A stretch of 47,457 bases of DNA from Solihabitans fulvus (lineage in GTDB: Bacteria; Actinomycetota; Actinomycetes; Mycobacteriales; Pseudonocardiaceae). This document shows, piece after piece, positions 1 to 7,903 of this stretch; position 1 is the stretch's first letter, and every line of letters starts with the position of its first letter. The stretch is taken from positions 1 through 47,457 of the forward strand of contig NZ_VUOB01000036.1 of the NCBI RefSeq assembly GCF_008386585.1. Direction: 5' to 3'. A program made the translations under genes and the position numbers. The notes under the pieces are model-generated. The model saw nothing but the letters and a program-made list of their open reading frames with translations. It was not told the origin of the DNA and searched no databases.

Positions 1-246
1 CAACGGCACCGACGACACCTCGGTGAGGTAGGCCAGGTCCTCGGTCTTCTTCCACCCGGTGAGCAGCGCCGAGGTGGCGTTGTAGGTGACCCGTTCCCGC
101 CGCAGCGTCCACGCCTCGGTGCGGGCCTGCAACGCCAGGTTGTAAACCTTCCGCACGCACCCGAACGTGCGCGACAGCTCGACCGCCTGCGCGTCGGTGG
201 GATAGGAGCGGTACTTGAACGCCCGCTTCACCTGGCTGGCCACCAT
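1..246 (-). CDS. tnpB: TnpB (IS200/IS605 OrfB) transposon protein, N-terminal part, cut by window edge
   Basis: The reverse strand reads from an ATG at 246 into an 82-residue open frame that runs off the left edge. It begins MVASQVKRAFKYRSYPTD and continues with RTFGCVRKVYNLAL and YNATSALLTGWKK. This is the typical N-terminal helix-turn-helix start of OrfB/TnpB proteins, the RNA-guided nucleases carried by IS200/IS605 and IS1341-type elements. The catalytic RuvC-like half and zinc finger would lie outside the window, so activity cannot be judged. No tnpA is visible on this side. The element end should lie between about 247 and 310, because the coding signal of the neighbouring sensor kinase starts there. 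CCACCA (240-245) and TGGTGG (264-269) could form an end hairpin; this is only suggestive. Confidence 0.8.
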   Translation of the reverse strand, partial: MVASQVKRAFKYRSYPTDAQAVELSRTFGCVRKVYNLALQARTEAWTLRRERVTYNATSALLTGWKKTEDLAYLTEVSSVPL

Positions 247-285
247 CCACAATGTACAGAGCCTGGTGGTGGACCCCGCGGTCGG

Positions 286-1425
286 GTGGGTGGCGGAGCT
301 ACACCACCGGGGATCGAGCTCAGCACCCGCGTGCCCGAGTGGTACGGGTGGTCGTCGAGCAACCTGCCGGTCCTGGTGCCGGCGGCGCTGACCGGGCTGC
401 CGGTGCTGCTCGCCGCGCGCCGTCCGCTGGTGGCCTGGCGGCTGTCCCTGCTGTTGATCCTGGTCACGCCGACGCTGAACGCGTTCTTCGCCAGGCAGCG
501 GATCGTCGAGGCCCGGCTGATGGAGATGCCGTGGACCTGGACGCTGACGGCCGTGACCGCCTTGGTCCTCTATCGGGTCAGCGAGCGCTACGAGCCGCCC
601 GTGACGACTGCCGTCTGGCTGCTGACCACCGTGGCCTGCTGGCTGTACCCGCACCACCAACCCGAAAGCGTGTTGGTCGCGATCGGGAGCGGCGGGATCG
701 TCCTGCTCGGCAACGCCGTGCGGCTGCGCAGGCTGGCCGAGAGCGGCCAACGCGAGCAGGAGAACCGAACGGCCGAGGAGCAGTCCAAGTCGGCGGTGTT
801 GGAGGAGCGCGCCAGGATCGCGCGCGAGCTGCACGACGTGGTGGCGCACCACATGTCCGTGCTGGCGGTGCGCGCCGACTCCGCGCCCTATCGGCTGTCG
901 GCGATGCCGGCGGACGTGCGGGAGGAGTTCGTCGACCTGCACCGCACCGCGCACGAGGGGCTCACCGAGATGCGTCGGCTGCTCGGCGTGCTGCGCACCG
1001 AGCGGGACGGCTCCGACACCGCGCCGCAACCCACGCTGGCACAGATCGACGACCTGGTCACCCAGTACCGCAAGGCCGGCACGTCGATCACCATGGCCAC
1101 CACGCTCGGCCCGGAGCCGCTGTCGGCCGGCGTCGCGCTGTCGGCCTACCGCATCGTGCAGGAGGCGCTGAGCAACGCGGCCCGGCACGCGCCGGGCGCG
1201 ACCGTGCGGGTCGAGTTGGAGCGCGAACCGGACCTGGTGCGGATCCAGGTTCGCAACACCGCCGCGACGGCGACGGCGACCGAGCCGGCCGAGGGTCGGC
1301 CGCGACACGGCCTGGTCGGCATGCGGGAGCGGGTCAGCATGCTCGGTGGCACGCTGGCCACCGGCCCGACCGAGCACGGTGGATTCGTTGTCACGGCGCT
1401 GTTTCCCCTGGCCGGCACCCCATGA
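286..1425 (+). CDS. Two-component sensor histidine kinase, probably 5'-truncated by tnpB element
   Basis: NarL-type sensor kinase that would autophosphorylate on His and pass phosphate to the adjacent regulator. Residues about 25-145 hold several hydrophobic membrane segments. The HisKA_3 box RARIARELHDVVAHHMS puts the phospho-acceptor at about His183. The ATPase N-box is VQEALSNAARHA and the G-box is HGLVGMRERV. The listed GTG start has no good ribosome site, and family-like sequence with high third-position GC begins only near base 305, directly beside the tnpB element end. The first membrane segment therefore seems lost, and the original start was probably removed by the insertion. The stop overlaps the ATG of the response regulator (ATGA), so the two were translationally coupled. 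Confidence 0.85.
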   Translation: MGGGATPPGIELSTRVPEWYGWSSSNLPVLVPAALTGLPVLLAARRPLVAWRLSLLLILVTPTLNAFFARQRIVEARLMEMPWTWTLTAVTALVLYRVSERYEPPVTTAVWLLTTVACWLYPHHQPESVLVAIGSGGIVLLGNAVRLRRLAESGQREQENRTAEEQSKSAVLEERARIARELHDVVAHHMSVLAVRADSAPYRLSAMPADVREEFVDLHRTAHEGLTEMRRLLGVLRTERDGSDTAPQPTLAQIDDLVTQYRKAGTSITMATTLGPEPLSAGVALSAYRIVQEALSNAARHAPGATVRVELEREPDLVRIQVRNTAATATATEPAEGRPRHGLVGMRERVSMLGGTLATGPTEHGGFVVTALFPLAGTP

Positions 1426-2084
1426 GCACGACGGTGGTGATCGCCGACGACCAGCGGATGGTGCGGGAGTGCTTCCGCGCGGTGCTCGACGCGCAACCCG
1501 ACCTCGAGGTCGTCGGCGTGGCGGCCGACGGCGCCGAGGCGGTGACCGCCGCCGACGAGCTGCGCCCTGACGTGGTGCTGATGGACATCCGGATGCCCGT
1601 GCTGGACGGTCTCGCCGCCACCGAGCGGATCGCGCTCGACGGGAGCGGGGACGGGCCACGGGTGCTCGTGCTGACCACCTTCGACCTGGACGACTACGTC
1701 TACCGCGCGCTGCGGGCCGGGGCGAGCGGCTTCCTGCTCAAGGACTCCCCGCTGGCCGACCTGGTCAACGCCGTGCGCGTGGTGGCGGCGGGCAACGCAC
1801 TGTTCGCCCCGTCGGTCACCCGCAGGCTGATCGCCGACTTCGCCGCGCGGCGGCCACGGCCCCAGGACACGTCGGGCCTCGCCCAGCTCACGGCGCGCGA
1901 ACTCGAGGTGCTTCGGCTGATCGCGCGGGGACTGTCCAATGTGGAGATTGCCGTCGCCCTGGTCATCGTCGAGCAGACCGCCAAGTCGCACGTGAGTCGG
2001 GTGCTCACCAAGCTGGGGCTGCGGGACCGCGCGCAGGCGGTCGTGCTCGCCTACGAGGCCGGGCTGGTCGTGGCCGGCGAGTAG
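1422..2084 (+). CDS. NarL/LuxR-family response regulator
   Basis: 220-residue DNA-binding response regulator, full length for the family. The receiver domain covers residues 1-120, with the acidic pair in VIADDQ, the phosphorylation site Asp55 in VLMDIRMP, and the conserved Lys in FLLKDSP. The C-terminal LuxR helix-turn-helix (about 150-215) reads TARELEVLRLIARGLSNVEI followed by AKSHVSRVLTKL. The start was chosen at ATG 1422 because it overlaps the kinase stop and gives the standard receiver N-terminus; a longer open frame upstream is only a shadow of the kinase. Its partner kinase appears truncated, so it may now lack its normal input. Target genes are unknown. Confidence 0.95.
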   Translation: MSTTVVIADDQRMVRECFRAVLDAQPDLEVVGVAADGAEAVTAADELRPDVVLMDIRMPVLDGLAATERIALDGSGDGPRVLVLTTFDLDDYVYRALRAGASGFLLKDSPLADLVNAVRVVAAGNALFAPSVTRRLIADFAARRPRPQDTSGLAQLTARELEVLRLIARGLSNVEIAVALVIVEQTAKSHVSRVLTKLGLRDRAQAVVLAYEAGLVVAGE

Positions 2085-2227
2085 TACCGGGGTAGCACGA
2101 GCCTCGGCCCCGCTACCCGGGGAGGACGGGAAGACGCCTCCCCGGCGCGATGCGTTCGCCTGCCTCGATTTCTAGCGTCGGTGTCGATCAGCCGGGAGTG
2201 TCCCGGCGTCGACCGAAGGACGCGCCG

Positions 2228-3421
2228 TTGTCGCTCACCGTTTCCCGGCCACTGCTCCGGCCCGCCCGCCGCCTGCCGACCGCGTCGGTGGTGCTGGCCG
2301 GCGTGTTCGCCGGTGTTGCGGTGCTGTGCTGGCTGGCCGGCTGGCAGCCCGGCGTGGACACCTCGGTCTACCGGTCGGCGGCGCTGGCGCTGTGGCACGG
2401 GCAGCCGCTCTACGACCTGCTCGCGGCGCCACCGATGATCCCGGAGCTGCGGTTCACCTACCCGCCCATCGCCGCACCGCTGTTCCTGCCGCTCGCCGCG
2501 CTGCCCAACCAGCTCGCCTGGGGCGTGCTGGCGATGGCGTCCTCGGTGTCGCTGGGAGTGGTGGCGCGGCTGACCCTGGTGCGATGTCCGTGGATCGCGG
2601 TGGTCGGCGTGCTCGCGGTGGAACCGGTGTGGCGGTCGCTCGGCCTCGGCCAGGTGAACCTGGTGCTGCTCGCGCTGGTCATGCTGGATGTGTTGGCGCT
2701 GCGTGGTTCCCGCTTCGCCGGGGTGCTCGTCGGGCTGGCAGCGGCGATCAAGCTCACCCCGTTGATCTTCGTCGCGCACCTGGCGATCACGGGGCGTTGG
2801 CGGGACGCGGCTCGCGCGCTCGGCACGTTCGCGGCGCTGCACGCGGTCGGCGCGGTGTTGTTGCCGGCCGACTCCGCGCGGTTCTGGACCGAGGCGATGC
2901 TCGGCGGCAACCAGGCCACCAGGAACTCGTGGTGGGGCAACCAGTCACTCAACGGCCTGATCCAACGGCTGTCCGGCGAGGCGTCCTGGGCTTTCGCCGC
3001 CGCAGCGATGGCGGCGTTGGTGTGTCTTGCCGGGTGCGCGGTGCTGGTGCGCGCGCTGCACCTGCGGGCCGAGCCGGTGGCCGCGGTGCTGGTGACGGGC
3101 TTCTGCGGGGTCCTGGTCAGCCCGGTCTCGTGGAGCCACCACTGGGTGTGGGCGGTGCCGCTGGTGCTGTTGTTGGCGCGCCGCGGCCGTTGGCTCGCTG
3201 CGGCGCTGACCGCGGCGGTGTTCACGGGTGGGAGCTTCGCGTTGGTGCCGCAGGACAACGGCGTGGAGTTGTGGTGGACACCGTTGCAGGCGTTGCTTGG
3301 CAACGCCTACGTGCTCGCCGCGCTGGCGGGTCTGCTGCTGTTGGCGGTCCGGCTCGCGCTCACGCGGACCGGGACGACGGGGAGCGGCCAGGCCGACCGG
3401 TCAGGACGGCCACGACGGTGA
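2228..3421 (+). CDS. GT87-family polyprenol-phosphate-mannose-dependent mannosyltransferase (DUF2029)
   Basis: 397-residue polytopic membrane protein with about 10 hydrophobic segments. Family marks are an acidic residue after the first membrane segment (GWQPGVDTSVYRSAALAL), then FTYPPIAAPLFLPLAAL, LGLGQVNLVLLAL and AAIKLTPLIF. These are typical of actinobacterial GT87 (PimE/PitA-like) enzymes, which transfer mannose from polyprenyl phosphate to lipid or glycan acceptors outside the membrane. The TTG at 2228 is preferred because GAAGGA lies eight bases upstream (2215-2220); an in-frame ATG at 2150 has no ribosome site. It follows the two-component genes on the same strand after 143 bases. Its last 62 bases overlap, tail to tail, the end of the MFS gene. 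The acceptor is not predictable. Confidence 0.85.
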   Translation: MSLTVSRPLLRPARRLPTASVVLAGVFAGVAVLCWLAGWQPGVDTSVYRSAALALWHGQPLYDLLAAPPMIPELRFTYPPIAAPLFLPLAALPNQLAWGVLAMASSVSLGVVARLTLVRCPWIAVVGVLAVEPVWRSLGLGQVNLVLLALVMLDVLALRGSRFAGVLVGLAAAIKLTPLIFVAHLAITGRWRDAARALGTFAALHAVGAVLLPADSARFWTEAMLGGNQATRNSWWGNQSLNGLIQRLSGEASWAFAAAAMAALVCLAGCAVLVRALHLRAEPVAAVLVTGFCGVLVSPVSWSHHWVWAVPLVLLLARRGRWLAAALTAAVFTGGSFALVPQDNGVELWWTPLQALLGNAYVLAALAGLLLLAVRLALTRTGTTGSGQADRSGRPRR

Positions 3422-4556
3422 GCACCAGAGTGACGGCCGCGAGCGTGGCGAAGCCGTAGCGGGTGTCGGTGCGGTCGGTGACGGTCGAGACGACGAGCAT
3501 CACCACGATGGTCGAGGCGAGCCCGATTCCGTTGGCCAGCCCGAAAACGCGGCCTACCCGGTCGGGCGGCGCGGTGACGAGCAGCAGCGCGCGGCTCGCG
3601 ATGCGCGCCTGCCCGTACGTCGCCGCGCAGCAAAACACGGTCGCGATGAGGCCCGCGGTGCCGAACTGTGGTTGCAGCACCAGGAACAGGACGGTGGCCA
3701 GGTAGCCGACCAGCGCGATGCGCAGGTCGGTGAACCGGCTGCCGACCGCCCGGTACGCGGCCGCGGCGAGCAGGAACCCGGTGCCGCCGACCGCGTCCAC
3801 GATCCCGACCAACCCCGTCCCGGCCCGCATCTCCGTCAGCACCAGGATGGGCATCAGGGCGTTGAAGACGGTCACCACGATGTTTCCCTGCGCGTACAAC
3901 ATGATCAGCCGCCACGTCGACAGCGGCGCGGACGCGGTGACCGACTCAACGACCGGTGTGGCCGAGACCGGCAGCCCGGTCGGCCGACGGCCGACGGCGA
4001 ACACGCAAAGGGCCGAGGCGGCGAAGGTGGCCGCGTTGAACACGAACAGCGGGGTGGTGCCGAACCGCTGCAACGCGAAGCCGCCGATCGACGCGGACAG
4101 CAGCATCCCGGCCTGGAGCGCGATCTCGTAGCCCGCGTTGAAGCGACGCAGGTCGGCGGGCGGGACGCGTTCCTTGATCAGCGCCGCGCTGGCCGGCAGG
4201 AACAACGCGCTGACTACCGCGAGCGCGAAGTTGCTTGCGTAGACGACCGTGTCGCCCGAGCCGCCTGCCGCCAGCCCGAGCGGCAACGCCAGCGCGGCGA
4301 CGACACTGGTGAGATCGCAGGCCAGCCACAGCCTGCGACGGTCGAACCGGTCGGCCAGCCGGCCGAACCAGGGGGACAACACCGCCTGCGGCAGCGCGAC
4401 GGCGATGAACAGCCAACCGACCGCGAGCATCGTCGAGTTGGATCTGACCAGTAGCAGCGCCGAGGCGATCAGCTGAATGTTGTTGCCCAGCGCGGTGATG
4501 AACGTCGCGGGGAGCAGCAGCCGCGTTGCCGCCGCACCCGGACGCAGGGTGGTCAT
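3360..4556 (-). CDS. MFS transporter (EntS/MFS_3-type exporter)
   Basis: 398-residue major facilitator protein with about 12 membrane segments. The loop-2/3 signature reads WFGRLADRFDRRRLWLACDL, and the second half repeats the fold (DRVGRVFGLANGIGL). The sequence is like the MFS_3 group that includes enterobactin exporters and drug-efflux proteins, so export of a small molecule is likely but the substrate is unknown. The ATG at 4556 follows CTGGGGGACAACGAC, a good ribosome site, so the longer frame start at 4595 was not used. It is convergent with the GT87 gene and overlaps it by 62 bases. The NmrA-like gene ends 141 bases upstream of its start. Confidence 0.9.
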   Translation of the reverse strand: MTTLRPGAAATRLLLPATFITALGNNIQLIASALLLVRSNSTMLAVGWLFIAVALPQAVLSPWFGRLADRFDRRRLWLACDLTSVVAALALPLGLAAGGSGDTVVYASNFALAVVSALFLPASAALIKERVPPADLRRFNAGYEIALQAGMLLSASIGGFALQRFGTTPLFVFNAATFAASALCVFAVGRRPTGLPVSATPVVESVTASAPLSTWRLIMLYAQGNIVVTVFNALMPILVLTEMRAGTGLVGIVDAVGGTGFLLAAAAYRAVGSRFTDLRIALVGYLATVLFLVLQPQFGTAGLIATVFCCAATYGQARIASRALLLVTAPPDRVGRVFGLANGIGLASTIVVMLVVSTVTDRTDTRYGFATLAAVTLVLTVVAVLTGRPGRSPSSRSA

Positions 4557-4697
4557 GTCGTTGTCCCCCAGTGGTTCGCCGTCCACTGCCGACACGGATC
4601 AGTGTGCCTGGCAGGGCACGGGCAGGGTACCGGGGTGCTCGGCGAGCAGTTCCCTGGCCATGCTCCTGACGATCTCCGCCAACAGGGTCGGCAGCGA

Positions 4698-5528
4698 CTA
4701 CTCGAACCGAGCCCGGTGCGCGACGGCCCAGTCCTCGAAGCCGCGCGCGGGCCGGCCGGTGATCTCCTGCACGGTAGACAGGACCGAGGAGTCGTCGAAC
4801 TCGCCGTCGACGAAGAACCGGAAGAACGCGTCGACGTACTTCGCCGGGATGGTGCGACTCATCTCCGCCCTGGCCTCGTCGTCGGGCTGGGCCCGCAGCG
4901 ACACCGGCCGGCCGAGCACCCGGCCGAGGATCTCGGCGCGGTCGGCCGGGAGCAGCGCGGCCGGACCGGTCATGGCGTGGCTGCGGCCGTGGTGCTCCCG
5001 ACGGGTCAGCACGGCCGCGGCGACGGCGGCGATGTCGCGCGGGTCGATGGCGGCGATCGGCACGCCGGCGAACGGCGCGGTGACGACGTCGCCCTCGCGC
5101 AGCTGCGGCACCCACTCGAAGGTGTTGGACATGAAACCGCTCGGCCGCAACAGGGTCCAGCCGATGCCGGACTCGCGGACGGCGGCCTCTGAGGCCAGGT
5201 GCATCCCTGCGACGGCGTTGTCGGGGTTGCCGCCGACCACCGACCGGGACGACAGCAGCACGACGTGGCCGACCCCGGCGGCGCGCGCCCTGGCCAGCAC
5301 CCCTGACATGTCCGCGAACCCGCCGAGCAGGAACACCCCGTCGACGCCTGCGAGGGCGTCCGCCAGGCTCTCCGGGTCGTTCAGGTCGCCGCCGGCGGTC
5401 TGAACACCGTGCGGCGCCTCGAAACTGGCCGGGTCGCGGACCAGCGCGCGCACCGGCCGGCCCTGGTCGGCCAGTGCCGCGACCAGCTCGCCCCCGACGT
5501 GGCCCGACGCACCTGTCACCAAGATCAT
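4698..5528 (-). CDS. NmrA-like NAD(P)-binding oxidoreductase (atypical SDR)
   Basis: 276-residue Rossmann protein. The N-terminal nucleotide motif is ILVTGASGHVGGELV (Gly6, Gly9, Gly12). It is followed by VRALVRDPASF, the strand binding the cofactor phosphate, and HVVLLSSRSVVGG. It lacks the YxxxK catalytic pair of classical SDRs, as NmrA/HSCARG and QOR2-type atypical SDRs do. These act as redox sensors or quinone/NAD(P)H oxidoreductases. The ATG at 5528 directly abuts the TAA of the upstream membrane-protein gene (TAAATG), so the two form an operon, probably governed by the palindrome before the TetR gene. The substrate is unknown. Confidence 0.85.
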   Translation of the reverse strand: MILVTGASGHVGGELVAALADQGRPVRALVRDPASFEAPHGVQTAGGDLNDPESLADALAGVDGVFLLGGFADMSGVLARARAAGVGHVVLLSSRSVVGGNPDNAVAGMHLASEAAVRESGIGWTLLRPSGFMSNTFEWVPQLREGDVVTAPFAGVPIAAIDPRDIAAVAAAVLTRREHHGRSHAMTGPAALLPADRAEILGRVLGRPVSLRAQPDDEARAEMSRTIPAKYVDAFFRFFVDGEFDDSSVLSTVQEITGRPARGFEDWAVAHRARFE

Positions 5529-6239
5529 TTAACTGGTTCCCTTCGACTGTTGCGGATTCAGGGCCCGGTAGCGGGCGTCCTGGTAACGACAGAACACCGT
5601 CATGCAGAGCACGGCGACGAGCAGCCCGCACGGTGCGAGCAACGCGAGGTGGCCGCTGCCGACGAGCAGCACGCCGACGAGGACCGCACCGGCGCCAGCC
5701 ACGATGCTGTTGATGGCCGCGACCATGCTCGCCGCCGTGAACAGGCCGGTCAGGAAGCTCGGCTTGGTCGCGAGCGACGCGAGCGCCTCGGCGGTCTCGC
5801 CGCCGGCGCCCCACGGCGTGAAGTACCGCGCCGCGCGGGGGTCCAGCTCCCGGTAGTACTCGCGGATGCGGGCGATGCCGGCCAGGTAGCGCACGTTCTG
5901 CACGCCGGTGTCGACCAGCCGGACGGTGGTGAAGATCCCCAGCAGCAACAGGGCCGGCAGCACCGTCGACGCGAACGGCACCACCATGCTGGGCGACTGC
6001 GCGGCGAAACCGAGCGCCACCAGCGCACTGGACAGCACCGACAGGTACAGCGACGCGCGTCCGGTGGCCTCGCTGACCGTGGTCGACGCCGCCGACTGGA
6101 GCACGAAGTGCTCGGTCACCAGGGCGGACATCAGGTCAGGGTGCCTTGGCCCCGCCTGGGGCGTTCCCTCCGGCCTGTGCCCGTTCGGGGCGGGCGGGGC
6201 CGCGTCGCCCTCGACCGTCCCGCTCGTCCTGTCACTCAT
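5529..6239 (-). CDS. Uncharacterised four-helix membrane protein
   Basis: 236 residues. The first 35 are polar and Pro/Gly-rich. Residues from about 36 form an amphipathic helix (LMSALVTEHFVLQSAASTTV). Two membrane hairpins follow: about 65-108 (YLSVLSSALVALGFAAQ, then VLPALLLLGIFTTVRLVDTG) and about 170-225 (AASMVAAINSIVAG, then LLAPCGLLVAVLCM). A soluble loop between them carries YLAGIARIREYYREL and RYFTPWG. The layout of two membrane hairpins around a cytoplasmic loop recalls bacterial four-helix effector or scaffold membrane proteins, but I cannot assign it to a named family. It is the first gene of an operon with the NmrA-like gene and is divergent from a TetR repressor with a clear operator between them. 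Confidence 0.75.
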   Translation of the reverse strand: MSDRTSGTVEGDAAPPAPNGHRPEGTPQAGPRHPDLMSALVTEHFVLQSAASTTVSEATGRASLYLSVLSSALVALGFAAQSPSMVVPFASTVLPALLLLGIFTTVRLVDTGVQNVRYLAGIARIREYYRELDPRAARYFTPWGAGGETAEALASLATKPSFLTGLFTAASMVAAINSIVAGAGAVLVGVLLVGSGHLALLAPCGLLVAVLCMTVFCRYQDARYRALNPQQSKGTS

Positions 6240-6282
6240 CGGACCGCCTCCCCCGCTTTCCTGTGTGCTGACACTCGACGAG

Positions 6283-6310
6283 CGATGTTAGGGATCGTTC
6301 CCTAACATCG
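6283..6310. promoter_or_regulatory. Perfect inverted repeat, probable TetR operator
   Basis: CGATGTTAGGGA (6283-6294) and TCCCTAACATCG (6299-6310) are perfect 12-base arms around TCGT. The site lies between the divergent membrane-protein/NmrA operon and the TetR gene. A -10-like TAGACT follows at 6314-6319, toward the TetR gene. Length, symmetry and position are those of TetR-family operators, so the adjacent TetR protein probably represses both directions. Binding is inferred, not shown. Confidence 0.75.
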
Positions 6311-6354
6311 CGGTAGACTAGGCACGCCATAGCCGATCGGACAAGGGGGGTCCC

Positions 6355-6933
6355 ATGCGCCGCAGTTCCGCCGAGACCCGCGCGCACGTCCTCGAGGTGG
6401 CGCACGAGCTGTTCTACTGGCAGGGCATCCGGGCCGTCGGCGTCGACCGGGTCGCGGCCGAGGCCGGGGTCGCGCCGACCACCCTCTACCGGTTGTTCGC
6501 CTCCAAGGACGACCTCGTCGCCGCCTACGTGCAGCGCGCGGACGGGCTCTACCGCGAGTGGTTCGACGAGGTCACCTCGGACGACGGCCGCGCCCCGCTC
6601 GACCGGCTGCGCGCCCTGTTCGACGCACAGTTCGAGCAGGTGCAGCCGGAGCAGTGCCGGGGCTGCCCGTACCTGATGGCCCTCGCCGAGCTGCCCGACC
6701 CCGACCACCCCGCGCACCAACACGCCGTCGGCACCAAGACCTGGGTCCGGATGCGCCTCGGCGAGCTGACCGCCGCCATGGGCGTCGCCGATCCCGTCGA
6801 GCTCGCCGACCGACTCACCCTCGTCATGGAGGGCGTGTACGCCTCGGTGCAGGCCCTCGGCGTGCGAGGCCCGGCCAGCAGGGCGCGGGACCTGGCCGAC
6901 CTGCTGCTCACCACCGCCGAGCCCGCGACTTAA
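6355..6933 (+). CDS. TetR-family transcriptional regulator
   Basis: 192 residues. The N-terminal helix-turn-helix (about 10-55) reads HVLEVAHELFYWQGIRAVGV, then RVAAEAGVAPTTLYRLFASKDDLV, a standard TetR DNA-binding domain. The C-terminal ligand domain includes QPEQCRGCPYLMALAEL; this Cys-x-x-Cys pair is common in the TetR_C_16-like group. The ATG at 6355 has the ribosome site AAGGGGGG. The palindrome 45-72 bases upstream is its likely operator, which suggests autorepression and control of the divergent operon. Its TAA (6931-6933) overlaps the stop of the convergent quinone-reductase gene. The ligand is unknown. Confidence 0.92.
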   Translation: MRRSSAETRAHVLEVAHELFYWQGIRAVGVDRVAAEAGVAPTTLYRLFASKDDLVAAYVQRADGLYREWFDEVTSDDGRAPLDRLRALFDAQFEQVQPEQCRGCPYLMALAELPDPDHPAHQHAVGTKTWVRMRLGELTAAMGVADPVELADRLTLVMEGVYASVQALGVRGPASRARDLADLLLTTAEPAT

Positions 6934-7862
6934 GCACTCCGGGCCACCACGTCGAGCACGGCCTTGCCGCGCAGCACGCGGGAGGACAACGCCGTCACGG
7001 CCTCGTCGATCCCCTCCCACGGCCCGCGCCAGCCGACCTGCGCCCTGAGCCGGCCCGAGGCGAGCAGGTCGAGCAGCACTTGGAGCTGCCGACGCCGGTC
7101 GGTCAGGCCGGCGCCGTTGTAGACCGAGGTGATCGACGTCGGGTTCGGCCGGCCGAGCGTCGCGCCCGGCGGGAACGCGGCGGCCTCGCCCGACGCCCAA
7201 CCGACGCTCTGCACGCTGCCGCCGGAAGAAAGCAGGCCGTACGCCGCGACCAGCTGCGGGCCGCCGACCAGGTCGATCACCACGTCGACCGGCTCGTGCA
7301 TCCCGGCCAGCCCGATGACCACCTCGGCCGCGCCGAGCTCGGTCAGCCCGCCGCCGCTCGCGGCGGACCCGACCGACGCGATCACGTGCGCACCGCCAAT
7401 GGCCGCGAGTTGCACGGCGAACGAGCCGACCCCGCCGGACGCGCCGGTCACCAGCACGCGCCGCCCGGTGATCGGCCCGGCCTGCTCCAACGCCCGCAGC
7501 GCGGTGCCGGCCGCGACCGGCAGCGTCGCCGCCACACCGAGGTCGACCAAGTCCGGCACGACCGCCACGTCGATCGCGTCCACCGCGCGGCGCTCCGCCC
7601 AGCCGCCGCCGTCCGCGAACGACACCACCCTGCTGCCGACCGAGGGGCCGCCGCCGTCCGCCGCCGAGGCCAGCACGATCCCCGACGCGTCGAACCCGAG
7701 CACGGTGCCCGGTTCCGACCGTTCGGCAAAGAACAGCTCGGCCGAGTTGAGCGAGGAGTGCCGGACCTCGATGAGCACCTGCCCTGGTCCCGGCACGGGG
7801 TCGGGCGCCTCGCCGAGACGAAGCCTCGACGGCGCGGTCGGATCGACAACGAGGGCACGCAT
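6930..7862 (-). CDS. Zinc-free MDR-type NADPH:quinone oxidoreductase
   Basis: 310-residue medium-chain dehydrogenase of the quinone reductase type. A GroES-like N-terminal domain starts RALVVDPTAPSRLRLGEAPD, and VLGFDASGIV marks the substrate side. The Rossmann part has LVTGASGGVGSFAVQLAA for the nucleotide. The zinc-binding residues of alcohol dehydrogenases are absent, as expected for quinone or enone reductases. The ATG at 7862 gives the usual family start; an upstream frame to 7898 adds only weak sequence. It is the last gene of a LysR-SDR-MDR operon, 41 bases after the SDR. A small hairpin (ACCCGC/GCGGGT, 7891-7904) spans that gap. The substrate is probably a small carbonyl or quinone compound (inference). 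Confidence 0.88.
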   Translation of the reverse strand: MRALVVDPTAPSRLRLGEAPDPVPGPGQVLIEVRHSSLNSAELFFAERSEPGTVLGFDASGIVLASAADGGGPSVGSRVVSFADGGGWAERRAVDAIDVAVVPDLVDLGVAATLPVAAGTALRALEQAGPITGRRVLVTGASGGVGSFAVQLAAIGGAHVIASVGSAASGGGLTELGAAEVVIGLAGMHEPVDVVIDLVGGPQLVAAYGLLSSGGSVQSVGWASGEAAAFPPGATLGRPNPTSITSVYNGAGLTDRRRQLQVLLDLLASGRLRAQVGWRGPWEGIDEAVTALSSRVLRGKAVLDVVARSA

Positions 7863-7903
7863 GGAAGTTCCGTTCGTCGTGGTGGCGGGAACCCGCAAGC
7901 GGG

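Noticed and set aside
252..2084. Continuous 610-codon frame that includes the response regulator
   Set aside because: The first 390 codons are an out-of-frame reading of the kinase. The regulator has its own ATG at 1422 overlapping the kinase stop.
3228..4454. 408-codon plus-strand frame across the MFS gene
   Set aside because: Arg/Gln/Asp-rich antisense of a transporter gene, without membrane or domain signal.
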